A stretch of DNA of 64,000 bases, from positions 1 to 64,000 of the forward strand of contig JANSLP010000160.1 of NCBI GenBank assembly GCA_029298735.1, written 5' to 3'. The notes below the pieces were generated by a model that searched no databases, had not been told where the DNA came from, and saw nothing but the letters and a program-made list of their open reading frames with translations. The stretch is from Ophiostoma sp. CBS 140.51. Taxonomy: Eukaryota; Ascomycota; Sordariomycetes; Ophiostomatales; Ophiostomataceae. Below, in pieces: positions 1 through 12,600 of this stretch (positions are counted from its first letter, which is position 1; each line of letters starts with the position of its first letter). Both the position numbers and the translations under genes were made by a program.

Positions 1-875
1 CATAGAATATTTATTTTGTGATTTTATATCTACTTTATTTTGACCCTTTTATTTATTGTTAAATAGACAAACTCTATGAAACAATTCGATATAAATTAGC
101 ATAAATGGTGTCAAGAAAAAAAGGTTCATAAAGGTTCAGAAAATAATAACACATGCCACAAGATCCAGAACCGCGGGACAAGTAAGTGGGCGATGCCAGG
201 CCGTTTGCTCCGCGCCCAAATTTGAATCTAGACCAGAAGACACTAAACACTTGCGGGTATGCTACGATAATAGCACATACAGTCGTCTACACCCTACAAA
301 TACATACATACATAAATACACACGTAGTTAAAGACACAGAGTAATCAGGACGGACAAGTATTGCAGTAGCAGAAAACAGTAGATGAATTATTATAGGTAT
401 GGTATGTATAGAGTGTATGCGTATACTTTTTTTTGTAGTAGTTTTTGGTGTGATCTTTCAGACGCGAGTTTGGTAGTAAAAGAGAAGAAACAGAAAAAGA
501 AGAAGCAAATTGAAAAGGAAAGGCAATGGCAACGAATCGATCAAAGAGCATACACCAGGCCAGCCTCAGCTGCCAAAGGACAGAAGAGACAGGAATCCAG
601 AGTTGATCAAAGGCCGTTCTTTTAAACAGGGTATCTTAAATGCAGAAACCGAACAACCCGAAACAAACGGCAAACGATGGGTATTAGATGCTTTAGGGCC
701 ACCTCCCTTTTTTGGTGGTTGTCGTAATTAAGATCTTCAGTAAGAGAAGAATGTATTTGGTGCGGGAAGGCGCGAGGACGAAAAAAAGTTGCAAAGAACA
801 ACAGTAAGTGTGTAGCCGTAAAATCATCAAATTGACTCATCACCGCCGATTGAACAGCGAACCTGTACGCGCATT
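1..875. other. intergenic region, no gene seen
   Basis: This stretch lies downstream of the Meu6-like gene. The first 120 bases are strongly AT-rich, and a short TACA-type microsatellite lies near 298-322. Only short open frames without domain-like composition are present. It probably contains the 3' UTR and polyadenylation region of the minus-strand gene that ends at 876. Nothing else can be supported. Confidence 0.6.
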
Positions 876-2658
876 CTATGCGGTGGCAGCGACAACGGGG
901 GTGGCGGCGATGGCCTTGGGGACATCGGCGGCAGCAGCCTCCTCAACAGCAGGGGCGGGGGCAGCAGCCTCAGCCTCGGCTTCGGCAGGAGCAGCAGCAG
1001 CCTCAGCAGCAGGCTCCTCGACGGCAGCCTCAGCCTCGGCGGGCTTCGCCTCGGCAGCGGCAGCAGCCTCCTCAGTCTTGGCGGGGCCAGGGGACTTGTC
1101 CTTGCGGCCCAGGCGGACGGTGTTGCGGAGACGAGAGAAGCCCGACGACTTCTTCTCACCCTCATCGTCCGACTTGTCCTTCTTGCCACCGAAGTTGAAG
1201 GGCAGCGACGACTTGCGCTTGTCGCTCTTGACCTCCTTCTTATCGCCGTTGGTAGCAGCGGCAGCGGCCTCAGGGACAGCCTCAGTGGTGGCAGCCTCGG
1301 CAGCAGGGACGACCTCAGTCGAGAGGGGCTCAGTGGCCTCAACAGCCGGGATCACGGGGGCGGTCTCGGAGACGGCAGCAGGCTCAGCGGGGACGTCCTT
1401 GGCAGGGGGAGCCGGGGCAGCCTCAGCCTCAACCTTCTTCTTGGAGAAGCCCAGGTTACCGAAGATGCTGCCACGCTTGGTGACAGGGGGCTTGACCTCA
1501 GGGGCGGCAGCGGCAACGGCAGGGACCTCAGCAGCCGGCTCAGCGGCGGCCTCAGCCTCAGCAGCAGCAGGGGCCTCGACAGCGGGGGCAGCCTCAGCGG
1601 CAAGAGCCTCAACAGCAGCCTCCTCAGCGGCGGCAGCAGGGGCAGCCTCGGCATCCTTAGGGGCCTCAGCCTCAGCAGCCGTCTCCTTCTTCTCCTCCTT
1701 CTTCTCTTCCTTCTTGCCGCCGATCAGGCTGCCGAAGATGGAAGTGCGCTTGCGGGAAGCAGAGCGGCGCTTAGGCTCCTCCTTGGCAGCCTCCTTGGGA
1801 GCTTCCTCCTTAGGGGCCTCCTCGGCGGCGGGGGCAGCAACGGCAGCAGCAGCGACAGCGGGCTCCTCGGCAGCGGGCTCAGCAGCCTTGGGGGCCTCCT
1901 CGACCTTGGGAGCAGCCTCCTTCTTGGCGGGCTTCAGCGAAGCCAGAGTGCTCTTGTAGCTCTCGCTCTCAGTGACGGTGGCAGCGAGCTCCTTGGCCTC
2001 AGCAATCTTGGCCTTGATCTGGGCAACCCAGTTGTCGCGGTCGGCGGCAGTGGGGGCCTTGAAGACGTGCTTGTGGCCCTTGGCAGTGAGCTGGAACTTG
2101 TTGGCGCCCTCGGTGGTGGGCTCAGAAGCGTCGGCCTAAGTTGAAAAAAGCCTTGTTAGAACTATAAGTCGACTACAATTGATCTGTTGTCAAGTCAGAA
2201 ATACATACCAGGTGGATGACACCGTGGGGCTTCTCGCCCTGCTTCTCGCCGTAGAATAGAAGACCCTTGCCGGTCTCCGAGGCCCACGAGACAACGTGGT
2301 GGGCAGTCTCAGTGACCTTCTCGGACTTGATGTAGGCAGCCAGGTCCTTGGGGGTCACAGCCTCCTTGGGGAACCAGAAGAACTTCTTAGTGTACAGGAA
2401 GCTCTTGGGGAAACCGGAGCCCTTGGCCTCCAGGATGCCCTCCTCAATGGGCTCGGCCTCCTTCTTGGGCTCGTCGGCGGCAGCCGGGGCCTCAGCGGCA
2501 GGCACAGCGGCGGTCTCAGCAGCGGGGGTCTCGACAGCCGGCTCAGCGACAGCAGCCTCAGCGACAGGGGCCTCAACAACAGCGGGGGCCTCAGCGACAA
2601 CCTCGGCGGCGGGGGCCTCAACGGCGGGGACCTCAACGGGCTTCTGCTCTTCGGCCAT
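876..2658 (-). CDS. meu6: Meu6-like PH-domain protein with Ala/Glu/Pro-rich tail
   Basis: Two exons (2658-2209 and 2135-876) encode 569 aa. The 73-nt intron has a GTATGT donor, a TTCTAAC branch site and a TTAG acceptor, and both exons are in phase 0. Residues 1-70 are an Ala/Val/Glu/Pro-rich leader. Residues about 72-195 form a pleckstrin-homology-like domain, with FPKSFLYTKKFFWFPKE in the first strands and the typical Trp of the last helix in DRDNWVAQI (W186). The intron splits this domain. Residues 200-569 are low-complexity Ala/Glu/Pro with basic islands near 279-292, 370-384, 455-468 and 481-497 of the type K-R-x-S-I-F-G. The domain resembles the fungal PH family named after S. pombe Meu6; its biochemical role is poorly defined, with lipid or membrane binding inferred. 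The long plus-strand open frame over the tail is a codon-bias shadow. The start is the first ATG, and the gene reads away from an 11-kb gene-free stretch. Confidence 0.88.
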
Positions 2659-3375
2659 TGCGACGGATGTGGTGTTGGAAAGTTTGGTTGACGTGTGAAA
2701 ACGGTTTGTTGTGAAGAGATGAGAAGCTTTGCGGAAAGCTTTTCGAGTTTTGTTTTTCCGGTGATTGGATCTTGGGTATCTTGAGATTAAGGGGTATCGA
2801 AGGGTATCTTAGGAAAGAAAAAGAAATACAAGACTATAATAAAATAGGGGTATCACAAGAGAAAATGGAAAGAAAAGAAAAGGGAGTATTAGTAAAAGGG
2901 TGGTTGTGCGTTGAACTGGTCAAGCTGGTATTGTGTGTGAGGTCAAAAGAAAGAAGGGTGAAGAGAGGAAAGGAGAAAAAAGAGGAAGAGAAGAGAGGAA
3001 AGGGGAAGAAAAGCAGAAGCATGAAGAAAAGGAAGGAAGGGTTATTTTAAAAGAACAGGAAGGAGCAACGGAGGGCAGGAGCAGAGCAGGGACTCAGGGC
3101 CAAGGGGGGGAGGGACCACCACGCAGGAGAGACAGAAAGTGGCCTGGGTGGAGGAAGATCCGCCTGAGCAACACCAAGTACTTTGTACACTTACACCTGA
3201 TTGGCCAGACAGCATGAAGTTCGAAGAAGGAAGGGGCACTTGGACCGCCTTTGATAGACGCTCTGTGGATTTGAAAGGGGATGGGAGGGGGAGGAAGGAG
3301 GGATGGAGGGAGAAAGGCGTTGAATGGCGAATGAGCAGCGCCCGTGGCAGGAGCAACCAACTAACAGAATAGCAT

Positions 3376-3412
3376 GAGCTGCAGAGCTGCAGAGCTGCAC
3401 GAGCTGCACGAG
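3376..3412. repeat. short tandem repeat, AGCTGCAG / AGCTGCACG units
   Basis: Two 8-bp AGCTGCAG units are followed by two 9-bp AGCTGCACG units in direct succession. The repeat lies about 720 bp upstream of the Meu6-like ATG. It contains overlapping palindromes (AGCT, CTGCAG). No function is evident. Confidence 0.85.
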
Positions 3413-4960
3413 AAATCAGTGGTGGGCAGGACAGGTGCAGGACGAGACAGTATTCCATGCCAGTCGGCCGTCGCGTGGGTGGGCTTCGTGGTGCTTGCCC
3501 GATTCTGCAATTTACTGAGGACCACGATGCGTCGCGGGGATGCTCGTCCGTATTTGCAGCCCTGGGACAAAATCTCCCTTTGTACGATGCGATACGCGGC
3601 TCTTGCCCGTTCTTGCCTTGCCGGCCAATATCTTGCCTCTTTCGCCTCTTTCGTGTCTGTTCCTTCCCTGGCACGGTTGATTGCTCTATTGTTCCTGCTC
3701 TCCCTGGGCCCCATCAGTTCTCGTTTGCGGAAGTGAACTATCTCGGTTCCTGCCCTCGTTGGACCTCGCATCCCCTATTTGAGCCTCCACAGTGTCTGGC
3801 TCCTGCTTCACGCTGGGACGCTGTTGCTGGGGCGTTCCCTGTCTCTAGCCTGTTAGTGCAGTTGTGCGAGAAGCAGTGTCTGCCCCTTTTCAAGCAAGAG
3901 CTTTATTTGCTTATTTTGGTATTATATTTTTCTGGTATTTTTCTGATATTTGGTTTTGGGGCCTGGGCCACCATGGACATTGAAATTGCATGGCCAGCAC
4001 AGGGGTGGGAAAGGGAAAGCGTATTGACGCCCAGACAGGGGTGGAGGTGGCACGCTTTTCAATGAAAGAAGCAAGGACCAAAGCACGGTGTTCTGGAGTG
4101 TTGTGCGGGCAGTAGCAACCGACCAGAGGCCGATACGCGGCAGGCGGGTTGTGCACAGGCTCTGATCGTCATTTGCGCTGGCGGCGAGAGAAAGCGCGAT
4201 GTGCACATCGCCCTGGCGATGCAGAAGGGGCATCATCTTATTTTGCAGTGCAGAATTTTGCTAGTGCGCGCTACGGCTCCTGGACGACAGCGAATGGGCA
4301 GCCTGTATCTCGGTATCTCACATTGTGTGTGCGTTTGTGTGTGTGCATGCATCCCATCGTATTTTCCGAGGAAGGTGCGACTCTGGTGTCAGGTCTGCCG
4401 TTGTTGAGGAAAGAGCCCTCCGTGGCGGCGGCGGCGACTGGCTCTGCTGTTGTGTGCGGGATTGTGGGCGGTTGGGGTCGGCAGACCGGTCGCTCTTTCC
4501 CATTCCAGTCGTGTCGTGAAAACTCTGCATCTTCGACGCGCTGGGAATCGTGCAATTATTCGGCCTTTTTTCAATGTCTATTTTAATATTTTAAAAACTG
4601 ATTTTTATGCTCGTACCTCAGCGTGTCAAGCGTGGCGAGCCCGTTTTCTCTTCGTTTTCTTTGCCCTTCGTCTCTCTTCCCCATCAGAATCTGCTGTTCA
4701 CGATGAGTCAAGGAAACCGATGCCAAGGGCGAACCGAGAATGCGCCTCCAAAATAGTGTTTCCAATCTTTGGACCCACGATCTGCCCAAGCAGTCTTGGG
4801 GGCGGTAAAAGGGGAGCTCGAAAGGTCGAAAAGGGAAGCAGCAAAGGGACTACCATCTGTCGACGACATGCCGTCATGCTGTATTCCCCTCCCTATTTTC
4901 CAAGCGGAAACAGCTACAGGGATAGGAAACGGAAGGCACGGCGCAGTGAATGGGTGAATG

Positions 4961-4986
4961 AATGAATAAATGCATGCATGCATGGT
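4961..4986. repeat. AATG / ATGC microsatellite
   Basis: A run of GAATGAAT units passes into ATGCATGCATGC. It is a simple sequence repeat in the gene-free stretch, with no coding context. Confidence 0.8.
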
Positions 4987-5860
4987 CGCGCCTTCTCTTC
5001 CATTGTGTGTTTGCGTGTGCTGTGATTCAGACATGAGGCCACCACACAATTGTCGGAAGGTGCCCAGCTGCCTCAGCAGAGCGTCGAAGTAGCTTCGAAA
5101 ATCGAAAGTAAATAACGGCATGGCCAGCCTAGTCCAGTCCCGTCAAGCAACCGCGCTAGAGATACTTACCTGCAAAGTACCGGCATTTTAGTGGGCCAAA
5201 GTCAAAGTTGCAGTGCATCTGAGTGCCCTCACCCAAGAACGAATGGATACCTGCCCAGAGAGTGGGTCGCACCTGCGACAGCAGCCTGCAGACGCCATGT
5301 GACATTTTGTATTTTTACGCCTTTCTCAAGTTTTTCTGGAGCTTTCTCGTCTTGCAATCGTGATTCAGCACAGGGGCGGCTAACAGAGAAATACGACATG
5401 GAGCTTTTCTGGTCGGCACTGTGGCAAGAAAGGGAAAGAAGCAGATACGATGCACCTGGTAGCTTAGCTCTTTCCGACGAAGGGGCTATTTTTCTTCGCG
5501 TCGATCAGGTCATCAAAAGAGGACCGAAAAAAGGCAAGAGCAGAACGCTGTGGCCCCAAGCCTGCCCGTAATCAGCATGTGCGAATCTGGCGTGTAGGTC
5601 ATGGCTTCCTCAACTGTTCTCAAGACGAGACAAGTTCCTGCCCAAAGAAGCAAATCAATTAAACAGAAGGAGCTACTCAGTAGAACAGTTGCTCTGTAGC
5701 AATCAGTGCCTGAAGCGCAGAGATACGTCGTGAGGCCGTGTCACTTTGCATGGGACCAGCAAACGACAAAATAAGAAACGAAAATACCTGGCGTGGCGGC
5801 GCTGGCCTGGACTGGTGTTGATAGACTGGCGTTGGCGGCCCTGAAAAAACCTACACGCAG

Positions 5861-5903
5861 TAAAAAAGGGTAAAAAAGGGTGAAAAAGGGCAACGGGCAA
5901 CGG
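5861..5903. repeat. 10-bp tandem repeat TAAAAAAGGG plus CAACGG pair
   Basis: Two exact TAAAAAAGGG units and one TGAAAAAGGG unit are followed by two CAACGG units. It is a simple local duplication in non-coding DNA. Confidence 0.85.
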
Positions 5904-8900
5904 CGATAGTCGCTGTATCAGGTGCTGTGGAGTCAGGGCAGGTGCAAGTGTCCGCTTTACTGCTCCTTAGCAACGGGAAGGGGAAAGCAAGAAGAAGGGG
6001 GCCCCACTTGCCAATTAAATTTCGTCCCGCGACGCTAATGTCGCGATCCACTGCAATTAAAGTAAAAAGAAAAAAAAAGAGACAGGTGCATCAAAATAGT
6101 TTGGGCTTGTGGTCCCTTATTTGGCGTTGGCGGCTTGGGAGGGGCTGACCTGAATGCTGTGCTCAGTATTTGTTTGTACTTCGTACTTGTATCTTTCAAC
6201 AACCGAAAAAGAGTGTGAGAACCACTTGCGGGGACTGGTTCATCGCATGAACACTCTTGCCTTTTGTTTCGTGTGCACCGATCCTGAGGGCATCATATGA
6301 AGAAGGCACGATGGATGCATACTGTGTCGTGCCTGCCTTGCCTTGCACCTTGAAAATCTTGCTCTGCCTTGCCACCTCGCTCTTTCCCTGCAAGGGGGCT
6401 CACGCCACTGCCGTGCCCAACTGGCTCTTGTAACTCGTAATGTTTTGTTGACATGTTTTTGCGAGGTGATCCCAACGAAAAAAGGGCATCGGCCTAGAAC
6501 ACACACAACGCACACGCCAAGCCCCTTTTTTCACACAACCCACCAAAGATTCCGTTCGCTCTCGCATATTCCGGCCTATCTCATCCGCCAGCACTGGTGA
6601 CTGCCCACTGGTGTCGCCTTGCCCACTCGTCATCTCGTTCTGGAATAACGCAGCCCCGAAAAAGCCGGCAGGCCCCAAAAAGGCCGGAAAAGCCAGGCGG
6701 GTGACCTATCGTTCTGATTTGCTGCCCTGAGATGGTTGCATGGTTTGCTTTTGAGTTGCTTTTTGCTCTTGAATTGCTTGGTCGATCGGGCTGCAACTAG
6801 AACCTCCATTTACTATTGCTGGGTTGCTTGGTTGGCTTTGGCTGTCTCTTGTGGCTCTGGCAGGATGTTTCAAATTGCTGGCCAAGGGCTGGCATCTCGC
6901 ACTGGTTGGGCCGTGTTTCGTGGGTTTTGTGACTGCTTATGCCGTGGGTTCTGGGTTTGGCCCGCCCTGACCATCCCGGCCTGGTGCTTGACGCCGTGCT
7001 CAGGACGAGTTCAATGCTATCAGCCAACCAGTTGTCACGAAAGGCAGGCTGACTGGACCTTCAGGTACGATATCCTACAAGCTGCAATCAAGCTGCAATG
7101 CCTCGTATTCTACGATACATGGTCAGCCCTGGGGCTGCTGCTGAGTGTTGTCAACTAGGAGCATCGTGCTTCTCCCTGCTTCTTCCTGCTTGTCTTGGTG
7201 CTCTAAACCCTGTCCTATTTGTCTGACCAGTGTACAGGGTGATTCCTCGACATCGACAGCTCCATTTCCCGCAGATGAAGCTCCTTGCTACACAACGTCC
7301 CCGTCTGGCCTGACCCGACTGCAAAACAAGACAGACTATTCAGCAATTACAGCCGGTGCACAAAACGCCACAGACGAGACAGCCAAACATCTTATTCCCC
7401 CAGCTGTTTTAAAGGGAATCTCAATAATCACCGCCATCCCTGGCTGCCAGGCGTCAGGCTCGCGCCTGGATTGGCCAGACCGGTTCACACGACACACACA
7501 CGCAGGTCGCCATGCTTGCTCCCTGTCATCGAGTCGCCCATTTTGCATGTCTCACTTTGGCGGGTGGTGCAGGACCATCTCCTCAAACATCTGCTACATA
7601 TACGGAGCATTACAGTACTTGAGTTCTTGAGCGACGGTCACGAAAAGCACAGTGCAGAACGCCGCAAGGACGCCTCCCACGGCGCCAGGACGCCAAAGTG
7701 CCAAAACGCAACAGCACACAGACGTGAGCAGGGCCCCTATGAAGGGCACGAAACAAGAAAAACGAGGACAGCGAAGGAACGAGGAAAAGAAGATGAAAAA
7801 AGAAAGCAAAACCACTGCACCCCCACAGCCCGGGCGTCACACTACAGGAAGCAAGACACAGGGAAGAACATCGTCTGGAGGGACATGAACACGAAATCCG
7901 TACAAGACAAGAAAGTGGGGTTGTGCTTCAGGTTGATATTCTCATGTCTTCGACCTTTGCCTACTGCCTTGGTTCGTCCATCGCTGTCATTTTCGTCCGC
8001 TGCTGTGTGCCTAGCTTTTTTATTTGTATGTTCGTTTTACCGGTTTACCGCTTTTACCTGGCTTTGAAATATGGCTTGCAAAAGTCGGCTTGAAAGCTGT
8101 TCTTTTTTGTCTTTTGGAGGTTGCAGGAAGACAAGCGGCATCAGCACACGACGATCATTTGAGGCCCTAGCGGAGACGAGCTACATTTGGCGATATGCAG
8201 ACAATGACGATCAACTCTGCCGCTCTGTCCAGCGGGCCATTCGTTGATTGAGCGACAAGCGATGCTGGCTGGCTGGCTCTTTTCTATGGCTTGTCCTGTG
8301 TCCCTGGCCCAAGCTCTTGTGTTGAAGATACTGATATTTGAGTCGTTTGGGTTGATTTCGCAGTACAAAGTACATCGGCACGAGGTAGTTGCATCACCTT
8401 CACCAACACCTGCTTTGTCACTATTTTACCTCGCCGCGCCGTCACTAACACGAACATCAAAATCCGATGACTGTTGCACCACCGCCCGACATACTGATGG
8501 AAAAGCTCGTCAGTGAAGCTATCTTATGTCGACTCCCTCCTGCCCTCCACCTTTTTTTTCGAGTTTCTCGATAACAGGCGCGCCGCACATATTTTTCTTC
8601 TGCTTCACACCATCTTTCATGTTCCAACAACCCACCATTTTACTCTCCCACATGCTTTTAGTGCTTGCATGCAAAATACATGCCGTTGACCCCACTCACC
8701 CAACAACCATCAACACCGCCTTTTTGGATGGAAGGATGGCTTGGATGGTTCGGATAGCCATGCTACAAGGACAGGAAAATAACGAGGAAACGGAGAAAAT
8801 GGAGAAAGGAATGATGGACCTCTTGAGGCGACCTGAGCCAGACTTGGCTCTGCCTGCCCAAGACTTTTTTTGCCTCTGCCATGGGTCACCTGTGTCGCAT

Positions 8901-9615
8901 GATCCCACCAGTATCGAGGACAGACACCCCAAAACCAGGCGCAATCCAAACAGTTTAAGCAAACCAAGCAGACCAAAGCGCACTAAGGAGCACCGAGGCA
9001 ACCCGAATGCAGACCCAAGACAAAAGCCTGCCTCACTCGCCTTTGTAGGCATATCACAGACAACAGATGGACGAGTGTCGACGGGTGGTGTCGACTACAA
9101 GGCAAACCCAAGCGGCAAGCTCGCATGTCCTCCACCCTCCCGATTTTGCCAGCTCGACAGATTGTAGAAATCCGAGCAATTCAACAACCGCCGTTATCCT
9201 TCATCTTCATGCGCATCCCGCGAATCAAGAAGAGCACGCGATAGTGCGTGCGGAGTACAGAGTGCGGGCGCACCTGTTGGTTTGTCGACCTGTTGACCTG
9301 TTGACCATGCACGTCGTACGGTTGCAGTGAGAAGGTTTTTTGCTTCCTTTCTTTTGTTTCGTCTCTTTTTCCCTTTCTTCTTTTTAATTACTTGTACCCT
9401 TTCCCTTTTCGTTGTTTTATCTTTGACTGCTTTCATCTGGTGTTGCCCCTCCCCGCCACAACGCGTCTTATGACGTCCGCTTATCCCCTACCTCCCCCTC
9501 TTCCAATTATATCACCCTCCTTCGCGTCCCCGACAAGGGCTGACGTGCCACGCTGCCTCTCAGTTCTGCTTCGATCTCGATTGGATGCACGGTGAACCTG
9601 TTGTAGACAATTTGC

Positions 9616-9640
9616 CGCCAGTCTGCCAGTCTGCCAGTTT
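9616..9640. repeat. 8-bp tandem repeat CTGCCAGT
   Basis: About three copies of CTGCCAGT lie in tandem in non-coding DNA. Nothing indicates a role. Confidence 0.8.
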
Positions 9641-12600
9641 GCATGCTGTCGTAGATTGTCTTGTTCGACGTGCCCCCGGTACCGAAAAAAAAGACAAGGA
9701 CGACATGAGGAGGAACAAAACGGCTGTTTCGACAGTGCTTTCTGCTATTTCCGCGGCAGATATCTTTATTGTGCGGTACTCATCTTTGCCTATTATTCCG
9801 TCATGCTTCCCTCACATCCTGGCTTCTCTGGCTGTCTTCGTGCCCCCCAAAGTCACGCACGTTCACGTTCACGCTCCCGCTTTAGAATGACGCTTAATGG
9901 CGTGCATATTGCCGCGACATTTACAGTCTCTGGATATAGGGACTTCGTGCCATCTTGAGGGTCTGGACATGACCTCGCCCATCATATGGCCTGACAAAGC
10001 AGACCGCCGTCAGCTACTAGCGAAGTCGTCATAAAAGAACGGTGCCGGCGATGATGCGGAGGTGACTCGGGAACGACGGCGTAGTACAATATACTCCGCA
10101 AGTGCAAGTAGCCTCGCTATGCTGCTACCCCTCTTCAACATGGATAAGATGGAGGGACCGAATGCCGCATGCATAGTTGCAGGCAATCAATCGTATCTTG
10201 CTCTTGACCTTTTTTACTTTCTGAACATGGTCCGTGTTGCTCCGTAGCGTTGGCCCCCGGGCGCCTTTCGTTGCCTCTTTTGGCCATCTTCAACCTTCCC
10301 TTGCGCTAGACAACGACGAAGGAGAGATCTACTTCCCTTCTGTTGCTTTCTTGTGAGGTTTGTGTTGTCAGGATGCAACTAATGCACTTGTCAATGAAGG
10401 AAACAAGAAACACAAGAGAACGGCGACACCTCCGGCTTCGGCAACCTTCACACCGACCTGTCTATTTCGGTATTATGCGCACACAACCTGCATCTTTTCA
10501 CATTTTTTTTTTCATCACTGGCTACAGCCTTTTGTCGGCGTTGATGAACCATCTTTGTCAAACACAGCAAGGGAGAGCAAGCAAAGACATCCGTGGGATA
10601 CAAAGCAAGGAGGAGGCCAAACATAAGGGAGGGAGGAACGCTGAAATAGAAGTAACGAAAGGCAAGCGCCGTCGCATGGATGGCATGCGCCAACCACGCC
10701 GGTCGCTTCTTTTTTCCTCTCCGTCCCTTGCTCTGGACCCTTCTTTTGCATTCCAGTAAGGAATACAAGAGAGCAGATCGATCCTGCGGGACTCTGGGAG
10801 TGAGAGTTCGTCCTATTTTTGGTGGAAATTCTGCAAGGAGCGATCTGTTTGCTTTTTCCTGCTATTTCGATTCGCAGTTCGGAAGAGCATGAATAATCTT
10901 CCACTTCATTACGTTGTGTCTCCTAGCCTCCATTTCGTGATTCATGAATGATGGGCTATCTATCATTGTCTCGTGTTTCCTCGTGTGATTATTTGCATTG
11001 CACGTGAGCAAACAGGCCTGGGAGAGAGGATTTTGTCTCACGGAAAATGCCGGTTTGTCCGTCCTAAGTAGTTGTTGAAATTGTTGAATAGTCAGCTGAT
11101 GATGCAAATGGGCAACAAAAGGCGAAGTTGGGAGCACGAGCGCCGAAAGGCGGACAAAGAGAAACAGCTTTGCCAGGCTCGTGCGAGGCGCTCTCCAAGT
11201 CACAAAACATGTAGAGAAAGAACTATTACACTTCAGACTCCGACAACATCCATAAAGCCGCGTTAGTTTACATGTTGGGGGGTTGTCTTTTTTTGTTTTC
11301 CAACAGTCGTTTTTACCATTGCAAAAACGCCACCCGTGTTTCTTGTTGGCTCTAGAGGAATGAGGAGTTTGGACCTGGAGGGGTCCAGAGCCGCCTTTCA
11401 GAAACGAAGCCAACTGCGGCTTCAAAGAAACACCATTCCCAAGGGTCTCGCTCGTCATGCTTTCATTTGTTGATGTGCTACATGATTGAGGACGGCTTGC
11501 TTCGGTTGTTGTTTTGTTACGCCCGATCACGCTTCTAGATCGGATGCCTTCACGACGGAGCCTGGCGGCTTGTTAGGCAGGCTGAGCTGTTTGGCCATGG
11601 GCGAAAGAGATGACACCTCCATCTCTCAGCCTTGCGCTGAGGTGCATAAAACGTCACTGACGATGAAAAGGCTGCTCGCAAGCAGACAAGAGGTAATGAC
11701 TGTAGGCAGCACGTAGGACCTGTTATCAAGACAAGGCTGCCTGCAGGGCTGTATTATAATGGGCCGCATGGCCTCCACGTGCAAGAAACACAGCTGATAA
11801 ATCAACAGCTCAACTCGTAGGACAGATGGACTCTACATACATACATCGAGCGCGCTCTGTTTTCAATCTCGTCCCAAGAGGCCCCAGGACAGAAGCTGCC
11901 AAGGAGACGAAGGAGCCTCCCAGGACCCAGACGAGATGGCAGCAAAGGCAACATCTCTGACGCCAGTCCTAGCTTGCCTCAGAAACCGTGATGAGATGCA
12001 CCAGAGCTCCGGCATTTTTGGGCTGCTCTCCTCGGAAAGGAGAGAGAGAGGAAAGGAGGTGTCTCGCCGACTGTACATATATACTGTCGGCACACCGGAT
12101 CAAGGCCATATTGTAGTCATGAAATCAGAGAGAGGTACGTATATAAGACGAGAGCGAAATGACATGACTCCCAGACCGTGGCAGGCCTAACGACGAGGGT
12201 TGCTATATGTTTGAGACGAGGTGGCCATAAGTGACACAACCCTCACCTTGTGAATTAAGACAGAGTTGAGGTTGTCTTTGCGGGTCCAGTTGTTGAGTTG
12301 CCGAGTCGGTACTCTTGACCAAAACTGTATAGCAAGCCTCAAGCGGATAACCATGGGTTGTTTTCGATGCAGGAAACAACAACGAAATGGTAGACAAGTG
12401 CACCGTGGCGTTATTGATGATCTCACCTAGTGAGTTGGCCTTTCTACTTTGCACCGAGTCTGTATCACAAGATGTCTGTTCAGTCATGGTAGACAAGGTC
12501 AAGAGGTTAGCTCTCCTGGTTGCATATCTGCTCTCGTGTCTTGCCCTGTCCTTTCCCTGTTTTTGTTCAGCTCGCAAGGCCAAGGCAAGGCCAACCAACA

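Noticed and set aside
1..120. AT-rich edge as a transposon end or centromere fragment
   Set aside because: It is too short, with no terminal repeat, target-site duplication or element-coding sequence. Ordinary AT-rich 3' flank is sufficient.
808..1959. 383-codon plus-strand open frame
   Set aside because: It is antisense to the meu6-like exon 2. Ala/Ser-rich mirror sequence is the expected shadow of GCN/GAG-rich codons on the other strand.
7285..8067. 260-codon plus-strand frame
   Set aside because: Its sequence is irregular and rich in His, Arg and Thr. It has no domain, no gene-like codon bias and no intron structure.
10862..11530. 222-codon minus-strand frame
   Set aside because: It has random-looking Cys/Thr/Ser-rich composition and no recognisable motif.
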